A stretch of 64,000 bases of DNA, taken from contig OY756958.1 of assembly GCA_963580455.1 (NCBI GenBank), forward strand, positions 13,900,501-13,964,500, written 5' to 3'. Below are positions 48,601-63,295 of the stretch, piece by piece. The position numbers were made by a program, and so were the translations under genes. Under the pieces are notes generated by a model. That model was not told where the DNA came from. It did not search any database and saw only the letters and a list, made by a program, of their open reading frames with translations. How positions within the stretch are numbered: position 1 is the first letter of the stretch; each line of letters starts with the position of its first letter. The DNA is from Euonymus europaeus. Lineage: Eukaryota > Streptophyta > Magnoliopsida > Celastrales > Celastraceae.

Positions 48601-49459
48601 TAAAATTTTACATAGAAGAACAATAAAAAGTGTACACCGAGCAATTTTGATAATCGAAGTTTCACAACTTTCTCTATGGAGGTGCTTTTAACGTTTTTGT
48701 CCATTTGTCATAGAAAGCTGAGGTTTTGGCATCGAAATAATCTAGGATGCTTATACTCGTAAGACTTGACATAGAAGAACAAAAAAAAGTGTACACCGAG
48801 CAACTTTGATAGTCCAAAGTTGCACAACTTACTCTATGGAGGAGCTTTAAACGGTTTTGTCCATTTATTATAGAAAGTTAGGGTTTTGGCATCGAAATAA
48901 TCTAGGAAGCTTATACTCGTAAGACTTGACATAGAAGAACAGTAAAAAGTGTACACCGAGCAACTTTGATAGTCCGAAGTTGCACAACTCACTCTATGGA
49001 GGAGATTTAAACGATTTTGTCCATTTGTCATAGAAAGTTGGGGTTTTGGCGTCGAAATAATCTAGGAAGCTTATACTCGTAAAATTTGACATAAAAGAAC
49101 AATAAAAAGTATACACCTAGCAACTTTGATGGTCCGAAGTTGCTCAACTCTCTCTATGGAAAAACAATTAACGTTTTTGTCCATTTGTCTTTGAAAGTTG
49201 GTGTTTTGGCATCGAAATAATCTAGGAAGCTTATATTCGTAAAATTTGACATAGAAGAACAATAAAAAGTGTACACCGAGCAACATTGATAGTCCGAGGT
49301 TGCACAACTCACTCTATGGAGGTGCTTTTAACGTTTTTGTCCATTTGCCATAGAAAGTTGGGGTTTTGGCATCAAAATAATCTAGAAACCTTATACTCGT
49401 AAGATTTGACATAGAAGAACAACAAAAAGTGTACACCGAGCAACTTTGATAGTCCGAAG

Positions 49460-52400
49460 TTGCACAACTCACTCTATGGAGGAGATTTAAACGGTTTTGT
49501 CCATTTGTCATAGAAAGTTAGGGTTTTGGCATCGAAATAATCTAGGAAGCTTATACTCGTAAGATTTGACATAGAAGAACAATAAAAAGTGTACACCGAG
49601 CAACTTTGATAGTCCGAAGTTGCACTACTCACTCTATGGAGGAGATTTAAACGGTTTTGTCCATTTGTCATAAAAAGTTGGGGTTTTGGCGTCGAAATAA
49701 TCTAGGAAGCTTATACTCGTAAAATTTGACATAAAAGAACAATAAAAAGTGTACACCGAGCAACTTTGATGGTCCAAAGTTGCTCAACTCTCTCTATGGA
49801 GGAACATTTAACGTTTTTGACCATTTGTCTTTGAAAGTTGGTGTTTTGGCATCGAAATAATCTAGGAAGCTTATATTCGTAAAATAAAAAGTGTACACCG
49901 AGCAACTTTGATAGTCCGAGGTTGCACAACTCACTCTATGGAGGTGCTTTTAACGTTTTTGTCCATTTGTCATAGAAAGTTCGGGTTTTGGCATCGAAAT
50001 AATCTAGGAACCTTATACTCGTAAGACTTGACATAGAAGAACAATAAAAAGTGTGCACCGAGCAACTTTGATAGTCCGAAGTTGCACAACCTACTCTATG
50101 GAGGAGCTTGAAACGGTTTTGTCCATTTGTCATAGAAAGTTAGGGTTTTGGCATCGAAATAATCTAGGAAGCTTATACTCGTAAGATTTGACATAGAAGA
50201 ACAATAAAAACTGTACACCGAGCAACTTTGATAGTTCGAAGTTGCACAACTCACTCTATGGAGGAGATTTAAACGGTTTTGTCCATTTGTCATAGAAAGT
50301 TGGGGTTTTGGGATCGAAATAATCTAGGAAGCTTATACTCCTAAAATTTGACATAAAAGAACAATAAAAAGTGTACAGCGAGCAACTTTGATAGTCCGAA
50401 GTTGCTCAACTCACTCTATGGCGGATCCTTAAAAGGTTTTGCCCATTTGTCATAGAAAGTTGGGGTTTGGGCATCGAAATAATCTCGGAAGCTTATACTC
50501 GTAAAATTTGACATAGAAAAACAATAAAAATTGTACACTGAGCAATTTTGATGGTCCGAAGTTGCTCAACTCTCTCTACGGAGGAGCTTTAAACGGTTTT
50601 GTCCATTTGTCATAGATAGTTGGGGTTTTGGCATCGAAATAATCTAGGAAGCTTATACTCGTAAAATTTGACATAGAAGAACAATAAAAAATATACACCG
50701 AGCAAGTTTGATAGTCGAAGTTGCACAACTTTCTCTACGGAGGAGCTTTTATCGTTTTTATCCATTTGTCATAGAAAGATTGGGTTTTGGCATCGAAATA
50801 ATCTAGGAAGCTTATACTCTTAGGATTTGACATAGAAGAACAATAAAAACTGTACACCGAGCAACTTTGATAGTTCAAAATTGCACAACTCACTCTATGG
50901 AGGAGATTTAAACGGTTTTGTCCATTTGTCATAGAAAGTTGGGGTTTTGGGATCGAAATAATCTAGGAAGCTTATACTCCTAAGATTCGACATAAAAGAA
51001 CAATAAAAAGTGGACAACGAGCAACTTTGATAGTCCGAAGTTGCTCAACTCACTCTATGGAGGATCCTTAAAAGGTTTTGCCCATTTGTCATAGAAAGTT
51101 GGGGTTTTGGCATCGAAATAATCTAGGAAGCTTATACTCGTAAAATTTGACATAGAGGATCAATAAAAATTGTACACCGACCAACTTTGATAGTCCAACG
51201 ATCTTCAACTCTCTTTATGTAGGAGATTTCAACGTTTTTGTCCATTTTTCTTAGAAAGTTGTTGTTTTGACATCCAAATAAACTACAAAGCTTATACTCG
51301 TAACATTTGACATAGAAGAACAATAAAAAATGTACACCGAGTAACTTGGACGGTCCGAAGTTACTCAACTCTCTCTATGGAGGAGCTTTTAAAGTTTTTG
51401 TCTATTTCTCTTAGAAAGTTGGGGTTTTGGCATCGAAATAATCTAGAAAGCTTATACTCGTAAAATTTGACATAGAAGAAGAATAAAAAGTGTACACCGA
51501 GCAAATTTGATGGTCCGCAATTGCTCAACTCTCACTATGAAGTAGCTTTTAACGGTTTTGTCCATTTGTCATTGATAGTTGGGGTTTTGGCATCAAAATA
51601 ATCCAGCAAGCATATACTCGTAAAATTTGACATAGAAGAAGAATAAAAAGTGTACACCGAGCAACTTTGATGATTCGAAGTTGCTCAACTCTCTCTATGG
51701 AGGAGTTTTTAACGTTTTTGTCCATTTGTCATAGAAAGTGGTTGTTTTGGCATCAAAATAATCCAGGAAGCATAAACTCGTAAAATTTGGCATAGAAGAA
51801 CAATAAAAAGTGTACACCGAGCAACTTTGATGATTCAAAGTAGCTCAACTCTCTCTATGGAGGAGCTTTTAAAGTTTTTGTCCATTTCTCTTAGAAAGTT
51901 GGGGTTCTTGCATCGAAATAATCTAGAAAGCTTACTCGTAAAATTTGACATAGAAGAAGAATAGAAAGTGTACACCGAGCAAATTTGATGGTTCGGAATT
52001 TCTCAACTCTCACTATGAAGTAGCTTTTAACGGTTTTGTCCATTTGTCATTGATAGTTGGGGTTTTGGCAGCAAAATAATCCAGCAAGTATACTCGTAAA
52101 ATTTGACATAGAAGAACAATAAAAACTGTTTACCTAGCAACTTTGATAGTCAGAAGTTGCACAACTCACTCTATGGAGGAGCTTTAAACGGTTTTGTCCA
52201 TTTGTCATAAAAAGTTGGGGTTTTGGCATCGAAATAATCTAGGAAGCTTATACTCGTAAAATTTGACATAGAAGAACAATAAAAAATATACACCGAGCAA
52301 GTTTGATAGTCGAAGTTGCACAACTTTCTCTACGGAGGAGTTTTTATCGTTTTTATCCATTTGTCATAGAAAGATTGGGTTTTGGCATCGAAATAATCTA

Positions 52401-54391
52401 GGAAGCTTATACTCTTAAGATTTGACATAGAAGAACAATAAAAACTGTACACCGAGCAACTTTGATAGTTCAAAATTGCAAAACTCACTCTATGGAGGAG
52501 ATTTAAACGGTTTTGTCCATTTGTCATAGAAAGTTGGGGTTTTGGGATCGAAATAATCTAGGAAGCTTATACTCCTAAGATTCGACATAAAAGAACAATA
52601 AAAAGTGGACAACGAGCAACTTTGATAGTCCGAAGTTGCTCAACTCACTCTATGGAGGATCCTTAAAAGGTTTTGCCCATTTGTCATAGAAAGTTGGGGT
52701 TTGGGCATCGAAATAATCTCGGAAGCTTATACTCGTAAAATTTGACATAGAAGAACAATAAAAATTGTACACTGAGCAATTTTGATGGTCCGAAGTTGCT
52801 CAACTCTCTCTACGGAGGAGCTTTAAACGGTTTTGTCCATTTGTCATAGATAGTTGGGGTTTTGGCATCGAAATAATCTAGGAAGCTTATACTCGTAAAA
52901 TTTGACATAGAAGAACAATAAAAAATATACACCGAGCAAGTTTGATAGTCGAAGTTGCACAACTTTCTCTACGGAGGAGCTTTTATCGTTTTTATCCATT
53001 TGTCATAGAAAGATTGGGTTTTGGCATCGAAATAATCTAGGAAGCTTATACTCTTAAGATTTGACATAGAAGAACAATAAAAACTGTACACCGAGCAACT
53101 TTGATAGTTCAAAATTGCACAACTCACTCGATGGAGGAGATTTAAACGGTTTTGTCCATTTGTCATAGAAAGTTGGGGTTTTGGGATCGAAATAATCTAG
53201 GAAGCTTATACTCCTAAGATTCGACATAAAAGAACAATAAAAAGTGGACAACGAGCAACTTTGATAGTCCGAAGTTGCTCAACTCACTCTATGGAGGATC
53301 CTTAAAAGGTTTTGCCCATTTGTCATAGAAAGTTGGGGTTTTGGCATCGAAATAATCTAGGAAGCTTATACTCGTAAAATTTGACATAGAGGATCAATAA
53401 AAATTGTACACCGACCAACTTTGATAGTCCAACGATCTTCAACTCTCTTTATGTAGGAGATTTCAACGTTTTTGTCCATTTTTCTTAGAAAGTTGTTGTT
53501 TTGACATCCAAATAAACTACAAAGCTTATACTCGTAAAATTTGACATAGAAGAACAATAAAAAATGTACACCGAGTAACTTGGACGGTCCGAAGTTACTC
53601 AACTCTCTCTATGGAGGAGCTTTTAAAGTTTTTGTCTATTTCTCTTAGAAAGTTGGGGTTTTGGCATCGAAATAATCTAGAAAGCTTATACTCGTAAAAT
53701 TTGACATAGAAGAAGAATAAAAAGTGTACACCGAGCAAATTTGATGGTCCGCAATTGCTCAACTCTCACTATGAAGTAGCTTTTAACGGTTTTGTCCATT
53801 TGTCATTGATAGTTGGGGTTTTGGCATCAAAATAATCCAGCAAGCATATACTCGTAAAATTTGACATAGAAGAAGATTAAAAAGTGTACACCGAGCAACT
53901 TTGATGATTCGAAGTTGCTCAACTCTCTCTATGGAGGAGTTTTTAACGTTTTTGTCCATTTGTCATAGAAAGTGGTTGTTTTGGCATCAAAATAATCCAG
54001 GAAGCATAAACTCGTAAAATTTGGCATAGAAGAACAATAAAAAGTGTACACCGAGCAAGTTTGAAAGTCGAAGTTGTTCAACTCTCTCTATGGAGGAGCT
54101 TCTAACGTTTTTGTCCATTTGTCATAGAAAGTGGTTGTTTTGGCATCAAAATAATCCAGCAAGCATATACTCGTAAAATTTGACATGGAAGAAAAATAAA
54201 AAGTGTACACCGAGCAAATTTGATGGTTCGGAATTTCTCAACTCTCACTATGCAGTAGCTTTTAACGGTTTTGTCCATTTGTCATTGATAGTTGGGGTTT
54301 TGGCAGCAAAATAATCCAGCAAGTATACTCGTAAACTTTGACATAGAAGAACAATAAAAACTGTTTACCTAGCAACTTTGATAGTCAGAAG
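49460..54391. repeat. 4,932-bp HOR, copy 1
   Basis: Thirty-one monomers. Nine landmarks between 49474 and 53366 all recur exactly 4,932 bp downstream. An 18-bp deletion in the TAAAATTTGACATAG region, leaving CGTAAAATAAAAAG near 49880, is a private marker shared with copy 2. Inside lies a 14-monomer subrepeat of 2,234 bp (50735/52969 and 51132/53366) and a four-monomer one (52330/52969, 639 bp). Confidence 0.85.
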
Positions 54392-57300
54392 TTGCACAAC
54401 TCACTCTATAGAGGAGATTTAAACGGTTTTGTCCATTTGTCATAGAAAGTTAGGGTTTTGGCATCGAAATAATCTAGGAAGCTTATACTCGTAAGATTTG
54501 ACATAGAAGAACAATAAAAAGTGTACACCGAGCAACTTTGATAGTCCGAAGTTGCACTACTCACTCTATGGAGGAGATTTAAACGGTTTTGTCCATTTGT
54601 CATAAAAAGTTGGGGTTTTGGCGTCGAAATAATCTAGGAAGCTTATACTCGTAAAATTTGACATAAAAGAACAATAAAAAGTGTACACCGAGCAACTTTG
54701 ATGGTCCAAAGTTGCTCAACTCTCTCTATGGAGGAACATTTAACGTTTTTGACCATTTGTCTTTGAAAGTTGGTGTTTTGGCATCGAAATAATCTAGGAA
54801 GCTTATATTCGTAAAATAAAAAGTGTACACCGAGCAACTTTGATAGTCCGAGGTTGCACAACTCACTCTATGGAGGTGCTTTTAACGTTTTTGTCCATTT
54901 GTCATAGAAAGTTGGGGTTTTGGCATCGAAATAATCTAGGAACCTTATACTCGTAAGACTTGACATAGAAGAACAATAAAAAGTGTGCACCGAGCAACTT
55001 TGATAGTCCGAAGTTGCACAACCTACTCTATGGAGGAGCTTGAAACGGTTTTGTCCATTTGTCATAGAAAGTTAGGGTTTTGGCATCGAAATAATCTAGG
55101 AAGCTTATACTCGTAAGATTTGACATAGAAGAACAATAAAAACTGTACACCGAGCAACTTTGATAGTTCGAAGTTGCACAACTCACTCTATGGAGGAGAT
55201 TTAAACGGTTTTGTCCATTTGTCATAGAAAGTTGGGGTTTTGGGATCGAAATAATCTAGGAAGCTTATACTCCTAAAATTTGACATAAAAGAACAATAAA
55301 AAGTGTACAGCGAGCAACTTTGATAGTCCGAAGTTGCTCAACTCACTCTATGGAGGATCCTTAAAAGGTTTTGCCCATTTGTCATAGAAAGTTGGGGTTT
55401 GGGCATCGAAATAATCTCGGAAGCTTATACTCGTAAAATTTGACATAGAAAAACAATAAAAATTGTACACTGAGCAATTTTGATGGTCCGAAGTTGCTCA
55501 ACTCTCTCTACGGAGGAGCTTTAAACGGTTTTGTCCATTTGTCATAGATAGTTGGGGTTTTGGCATCGAAATAATCTAGGAAGCTTATACTCGTAAAATT
55601 TGACATAGAAGAACAATAAAAAATATACACCGAGCAAGTTTGATAGTCGAAGTTGCACAACTTTCTCTACGGAGGAGCTTTTATCGTTTTTATCCATTTG
55701 TCATAGAAAGATTGGGTTTTGGCATCGAAATAATCTAGGAAGCTTATACTCTTAGGATTTGACATAGAAGAACAATAAAAACTGTACACCGAGCAACTTT
55801 GATAGTTCAAAATTGCACAACTCACTCTATGGAGGAGATTTAAACGGTTTTGTCCATTTGTCATAGAAAGTTGGGGTTTTGGGATCGAAATAATCTAGGA
55901 AGCTTATACTCCTAAGATTCGACATAAAAGAACAATAAAAAGTGGACAACGAGCAACTTTGATAGTCCGAAGTTGCTCAACTCACTCTATGGAGGATCCT
56001 TAAAAGGTTTTGCCCATTTGTCATAGAAAGTTGGGGTTTTGGCATCGAAATAATCTAGGAAGCTTATACTCGTAAAATTTGACATAGAGGATCAATAAAA
56101 ATTGTACACCGACCAACTTTGATAGTCCAACGATCTTCAACTCTCTTTATGTAGGAGATTTCAACGTTTTTGTCCATTTTTCTTAGAAAGTTGTTGTTTT
56201 GACATCCAAATAAACTACAAAGCTTATACTCGTAAAATTTGACATAGAAGAACAATAAAAAATGTACACCGAGTAACTTGGACGGTCCGAAGTTACTCAA
56301 CTCTCTCTATGGAGGAGCTTTTAAAGTTTTTGTCTATTTCTCTTAGAAAGTTGGGGTTTTGGCATCGAAATAATCTAGAAAGCTTATACTCGTAAAATTT
56401 GACATAGAAGAAGAATAAAAAGTGTACACCGAGCAAATTTGATGGTCCGCAATTGCTCAACTCTCACTATGAAGTAGCTTTTAACGGTTTTGTCCATTTG
56501 TCATTGATAGTTGGGGTTTTGGCATCAAAATAATCCAGCAAGCATATACTCGTAAAATTTGACATAGAAGAAGAATAAAAAGTGTACACCGAGCAACTTT
56601 GATGATTCGAAGTTGCTCAACTCTCTCTATGGAGGAGTTTTTAACGTTTTTGTCCATTTGTCATAGAAAGTGGTTGTTTTGGCATCAAAATAATCCAGGA
56701 AGCATAAACTCGTAAAATTTGGCATAGAAGAACAATAAAAAGTGTACACCGAGCAACTTTGATGATTCAAAGTAGCTCAACTCTCTCTATGGAGGAGCTT
56801 TTAAAGTTTTTGTCCATTTCTCTTAGAAAGTTGGGGTTCTTGCATCGAAATAATCTAGAAAGCTTACTCGTAAAATTTGACATAGAAGAAGAATAGAAAG
56901 TGTACACCGAGCAAATTTGATGGTTCGGAATTTCTCAACTCTCACTATGAAGTAGCTTTTAACGGTTTTGTCCATTTGTCATTGATAGTTGGGGTTTTGG
57001 CAGCAAAATAATCCAGCAAGTATACTCGTAAAATTTGACATAGAAGAACAATAAAAACTGTTTACCTAGCAACTTTGATAGTCAGAAGTTGCACAACTCA
57101 CTCTATGGAGGAGCTTTAAACGGTTTTGTCCATTTGTCATAAAAAGTTGGGGTTTTGGCATCGAAATAATCTAGGAAGCTTATACTCGTAAAATTTGACA
57201 TAGAAGAACAATAAAAAATATACACCGAGCAAGTTTGATAGTCGAAGTTGCACAACTTTCTCTACGGAGGAGCTTTTATCGTTTTTATCCATTTGTCATA

Positions 57301-59323
57301 GAAAGATTGGGTTTTGGCATCGAAATAATCTAGGAAGCTTATACTCTTAAGATTTGACATAGAAGAACAATAAAAACTGTACACCGAGCAACTTTGATAG
57401 TTCAAAATTGCACAACTCACTCTATGGAGGAGATTTAAACGGTTTTGTCCATTTGTCATAGAAAGTTGGGGTTTTGGGTTCGAAATAATCTAGGAAGCTT
57501 ATACTCCTAAGATTCGACATAAAAGAACAATAAAAAGTGGACAACGAGCAACTTTGATAGTCCGAAGTTGCTCAACTCACTCTATGGAGGATCCTTAAAA
57601 GGTTTTGCCCATTTGTCATAGAAAGTTGGGGTTTGGGCATCGAAATAATCTCGGAAGCTTATACTCGTAAAATTTGACATAGAAGAACAATAAAAATTGT
57701 ACACTGAGCAATTTTGATGGTCCGAAGTTGCTCAACTCTCTCTACGGAGGAGCTTTAAACGGTTTTGTCCATTTGTCATAGATAGTTGGGGTTTTGGCAT
57801 CGAAATAATCTAGGAAGCTTATACTCGTAAAATTTGACATAGAAGAACAATAAAAAATATACACCGAGCAAGTTTGATAGTCGAAGTTGCACAACTTTCT
57901 CTACGGAGGAGCTTTTATCGTTTTTATCCATTTGTCATAGAAAGATTGGGTTTTGGCATCGAAATAATCTAGGAAGCTTATACTCTTAAGATTTGACATA
58001 GAAGAACAATAAAAACTGTACACCGAGCAACTTTGATAGTTCAAAATTGCACAACTCACTCTATGGAGGAGATTTAAACGGTTTTGTCCATTTGTCATAG
58101 AAAGTTGGGGTTTTGGGATCGAAATAATCTAGGAAGCTTATACTCCTAAGATTCGACATAAAAGAACAATAAAAAGTGGACAACAAGCAACTTTGGTAGT
58201 CCGAAGTTGCTCAACTCACTCTATGGAGGATCCTTAAAAGGTTTTGCCCATTTGTCATAGAAAGTTGGGGTTTTGGCATCGAAATAATCTAGGAAGCTTA
58301 TACTCGTAAAATTTGACATAGAGGATCAATAAAAATTGTACACCGACCAACTTTGATAGTCCAACGATCTTCAACTCTCTTTATGTAGGAGATTTCAACG
58401 TTTTTGTCCATTTTTCTTAGAAAGTTGTTGTTTTGACATCCAAATAAACTACAAAGCTTATACTCGTAAAATTTGACATAGAAGAACAATAAAAAATGTA
58501 CACCGAGTAACTTGGACGGTCCGAAGTTACTCAACTCTCTCTATGGAGGAGCTTTTAAAGTTTTTGTCTATTTCTCTTAGAAAGTTGGGGTTTTGGCATC
58601 GAAATAATCTAGAAAGCTTATACTCGTAAAATTTGACATAGAAGAAGAATAAAAAGTGTACACCGAGCAAATTTGATGGTCCGCAATTGCTCAACTCTCA
58701 CTATGAAGTAGCTTTTAACGGTTTTGTCCATTTGTCATTGATAGTTGGGGTTTTGGCATCAAAATAATCCAGCAAGCATATACTCGTAAAATTTGACATA
58801 GAAGAAGATTAAAAAGTGTACACCGAGCAACTTTGATGATTCGAAGTTGCTCAACTCTCTCTATGGAGGAGTTTTTAACGTTTTTGTCCATTTGTCATAG
58901 AAAGTGGTTGTTTTGGCATCAAAATAATCCAGGAAGCATAAACTCGTAAAATTTGGCATAGAAGAACAATAAAAAGTGTACACCGAGCAAGTTTGAAAGT
59001 CGAAGTTGTTCAACTCTCTCTATGGAGGAGCTTCTAACGTTTTTGTCCATTTGTCATAGAAAGTGGTTGTTTTGGCATCAAAATAATCCAGCAAGCATAT
59101 ACTCGTAAAATTTGACATGGAAGAAAAATAAAAAGTGTACACCGAGCAAATTTGATGGTTCGGAATTTCTCAACTCTCACTATGCAGTAGCTTTTAACGG
59201 TTTTGTCCATTTGTCATTGATAGTTGGGGTTTTGGCAGCAAAATAATCCAGCAAGTATACTCGTAAACTTTGACATAGAAGAACAATAAAAACTGTTTAC
59301 CTAGCAACTTTGATAGTCAGAAG
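54392..59323. repeat. 4,932-bp HOR, copy 2
   Basis: A head-to-tail copy of the preceding unit with only scattered differences noticed: GCGGATCC at 50421 versus GAGGATCC here, TAACATTT at 51301 versus TAAAATTT, CTCGATGG at 53127 versus CTCTATGG, and GGATCG at 52545 versus GGTTCG at 57477. No indels were noticed, since the offset stays 4,932 throughout. There is no third copy: after 59323 the array switches to another arrangement. Confidence 0.85.
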
Positions 59324-61250
59324 TTGCACAACTCACTCTATGGAGGAGCTTTAAACGGTTTTGTCCATTTGTCATAAAAAGTTGGGGTTTTGGCATCGAA
59401 ATAATCTAGGAAGCTTATACTCCTAAGATTTGACATAAAAGAACAATAAAAAGTGTACAGCGAGCAACTTTGATAGTCCGAAGTTGCTCAAATCACTCTA
59501 TGGAGGATCCTTAAAAGGTTTTGCCCATTTGTCATAGAAAGTTGGGGTTTTGGCATCGAAATAATCTAGGAAGCTTATACTCGTAAAATTTGACATAGAA
59601 GAACAATAAAAATTGTACATTGAGCAATTTTGATGGTCCGAAGTTGCTCAACTCTCTCTACGGAGGAGCTTTAAACGGTTTTGTCCATTTGTCATAGATA
59701 GTTGGGGTTTTGGCATCGAAATAATCTAGGAAGCTTATACTCTTAAAATTTGACATAGAAGAACAATAAAAAGTGTACACCAAGCAAGTTTGATAGTCGA
59801 AGTTGCACAACTTTCTCTACGGAGGAGCTTTTATCGTTTTTATCCATTTGTCATAGAAAGATTGGGTTTTGGCATCGAAATAATCTAGGAAGCTTATACT
59901 CGTAAGATTTGACATAGAAGAACAATAAAAACTATACACCGAGCAACTTTGATAGTTTGAAGTTGCACAACTCACTCTATGGAGGAGATTTAAACGGTTT
60001 TGTCCATTTGTAATAGAAAGTTGGGGTTTTCGGATCGAAATAATCTAGGAAGCTTATACTCCTAAGATTTGACATAAAAGAACAATAAAAAGTGTACAGC
60101 GAGCAACTTTGATAGTCCGAAGTTGCTCAACTCACTCTATGGAGGATCCTTAAAAGGTTTTGCCCATTTGTCATAGAAAGTTGGGGTTTTGGCATCGAAA
60201 TAATCTAGGAAGCTTATACTCGTAAAATTTGACATAGAGGAACAATAAAAATTGTACACCGACCAACTTTGATAGTCCAACGTTCTTCAACTCTCTTTAT
60301 GTAGGAGATTTCAACGTTTTTGTCCATTTTTCTTAGAAAGTTGTTGTTTTGACATCCAAATAAACTACCAAGCTTATACTCATAAAATTTGACATAGAAG
60401 AACAATAAAAAATGTACACCGAGTAACTTGGACGGTCCGAAGTTACTCAACTCTCTCTATGGAGGAGCTTTTAAAGTTTTTTCCATTTCTCTTAGAAAGT
60501 TGGGGTTTTGTCATCGAAATAATCTAGAAAGCTTATACTCGTAAAATTTGACATAGAAGAAGAATAAAAAGTGTACACCGAGCAAATTTGATGGTCCGTA
60601 ATTGCTCAACTCTCACTATGAAGTAGCTTTTAATGGTTTTGTCTATTTGTCATTGATAGTTGGGGTTTTGGCATCAAAATAATCCAGCAAGCATATACTC
60701 GTAAAATTTGACATAGAAGAAGAATAAAAAGTGTACACCGAGCAACTTTGATGATTCGAAGTTGCTCAACTCTCTCTATGGAGGAGCTTTTAACGTTTTT
60801 GTCCATTTGTCATAGAAAGTGGTTGTTTTGGCATCAAAATAATCCAGGAAGCATAAACTCGTAAAATTTGACAAAGAAGAACAATAAAGAGTGTACACCG
60901 AGCAACGTTGATGATTCAAAGTTGCTCAACTCTCTCTATGGAGGAGCTTTTAAAGTTTTTGTCCATTTCTCTTAGAAAGTTGGGGTTTTGGCATCGAAAT
61001 AATCTAGAAAGCTTATTCGTAAAATTTGACATAGAAGAAGAATAGAAAGTGTACACCGAGCAAATTTGATGGTCCGGAATTGCTCAACTCTCACTATGAA
61101 ATAGCTTTTAACGGTTTTGTCCATTTGTCATTGATAGTTGGCGTTTTGGCAGCAAAAAATCCAGCAAGTATACTCGTAAAATTTGACGTAGAAGAACAAT
61201 AAAAACTGTTTACCTAGCAACTTTCATAGTCAGAAGTTGCACAACTCACT
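59324..61250. repeat. Satellite with partial older copies of the 4.9-kb unit
   Basis: The monomer order resembles the right part of the 4,932-bp unit (the GTAGGAGATTTC monomer at 60301 follows that at 58385 by 1,916 bp, 12 monomers), but substitutions are more frequent, so this is an older relative of the unit. No other sequence type is present. Confidence 0.6.
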
Positions 61251-61299
61251 CTATGGAGGAGCTTTAAACGGTTTTGTCCATTTGTCATAAAAAGTTGGG

Positions 61300-63295
61300 G
61301 TTTTGGCATCGAAATAATCTAGGATGCTTATACTCGTAAGACTTGACATAGAAGAACAGTAAAAAGTGTACACCGAGCAACTTTGATAGTCCGAAGTTGC
61401 ACAACTCACTCTATGGAGGAGATTTAAACGATTTTGTCCATTTGTCATAGAAAGTTGGGGTTTTGGCGTCGAAATAATCTAGGAAGCTTATACTCGTAAA
61501 ATTTGACTTAAAAGAACAATAAAAAGTGTACACCGAGAAACTTTGATGGTCCGAAGTTGCTGAACTCTCTCTATGGAGGAACTTTTAACGTTTTTGTCCA
61601 TTTGTCTTTGAAAGTTGGTGTTTTGGCATTGAAATAATCTAGGAAGCTTATATTCGTAAAATTTGACATAGAAGAACAATAAAAAGTGTACACCGAGCAA
61701 CTCTGATAGTCCGAGGTTGCACAACTCACTCTATGGAGGTGCTTTTAACGTTTTTGTCCATTTGTCATAGAAAGTTGGGGTTTTGGCATCGAAATAATCT
61801 AGGAACCTTATACTCGTAAGACTTGACATAGAAGAACAATAAAAAGTGTACATCGAGCAACTTTGATAGTCCGAAGTTGCACAACTTACTCTATGGAGGA
61901 GCTTTAAACGGTTTTGTCCATTTGTCATAGAAAGTTAGGGTTTTGGCATCGAAATAATCTAGGAAGCTTATACTCGTAAGATTTGACATAGAAGAACAAT
62001 AAAAAGTGTACACCGAGCAACTTTGATAGTCCGAAGTTGCACAACTCACTCTATGGAGGAGATTTAAACGGTTTTGTCCTTTGTCATAGAAAGTTGGGGT
62101 TTTGGCGTCGAAATAATCTAGGAAGCTTATACTCGTAAAATTTGACATAAAAGAACAATAAAAAGTGTACACCGAGAAACTTTGATGGTCCGAAGTTGCT
62201 GAACTCTCTCTATGGAGGAACTTTTAACGTTTTTGTCCATTTGTCTTTGAAAGTTGGTGTTTTGGCATTGAAATAATCTAGGAAGTTATATTCGTAAAAT
62301 TTGACATAGAAGAACAATAAAAAGTGTACACCGAGCAACTTTGATAGTCCGAGGTTGCACAACTCACTCTATGGAGGTGCTTTTAACGTTTTTGTCCATT
62401 TGTCATAGAAAGTTGGGGTTTTGGCATCGAAATAATCTAGGAACCTTATACTCGTAAGACTTGACATAGAAGAACAATAAAAAGTGTACACCGAGCAACT
62501 TTGATAGTCCGAAGTTGCACAACTCACTCTATGGAGGAGATTTAAACGATTTTGTCCATTTGTCATAGAATGTTGGGGTTTTGGCGTCGAAATAATCTAG
62601 GAAGCTTATACTCGTAAAATTTGACATAAAAGAACAATAAAAAGTGTACACCGAGAAACTTTGATGGTCCGAAGTTGCTGAACTCTCTCTATGGAGGAAC
62701 TTTTAACGTTTTTGTCCATTTGTCTTTGAAAGTTGGTGTTTTGGCATTGAAATAATCTAGGAAGCTTATATTCGTAAAATTTGACATAGAAGAACAATAA
62801 AAAGTGTACACCGAGCAACTTTGATAGTCCGAGGTTGCACAACTCACTCTATGGAGGTGCTTTTAACGTTTTTGTCCATTTGTCATAGAAAGTTGGGGTT
62901 TTGGCATCGAAATAATCTAGGAATCTTATTCTTGTAAGACTTGACATAGAAGAACAATAAAAAGTGTACACCGAGCAACTTTGATAGTCCGAAGTTGCAC
63001 AACATACTCTATGGAGGAGCTTTAAACGGTTTTGTCCATTTGTCATAGAAAGTTAGGGTTTTGGCATCGAAATAATCTAGGAAGCTTATACTCGTAAGAT
63101 TTGACATAGAAGAACAATAAAAAGTGTACACCGAGCAACTTTGATAGTCCGAAGTTGCACAACTCACTCTATGGAGGAGATTTAAACGGTTTTGTCCTTT
63201 GTCATAGAAAGTTGGGGTTTTGGCGTCGAAATAATCTAGGAAGCTTATACTCGTAAAATTTGACATAAAAGAACAATAAAAAGTGTACACTGAGC
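61300..63295. repeat. Seven-monomer HOR, unit 1,118 bp
   Basis: Markers at 61488, 61731 and 61891 recur 1,118 bp later at 62606, 62849 and 63009. Both copies share a 2-bp shortened TTTTGTCCTTTGTC variant (62077 and 63195) and the GAGAAACTTTGATGG variant (61536 and 62654). A shorter three- to four-monomer repetition lies inside (61560, 62190 and 62680). Confidence 0.75.
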
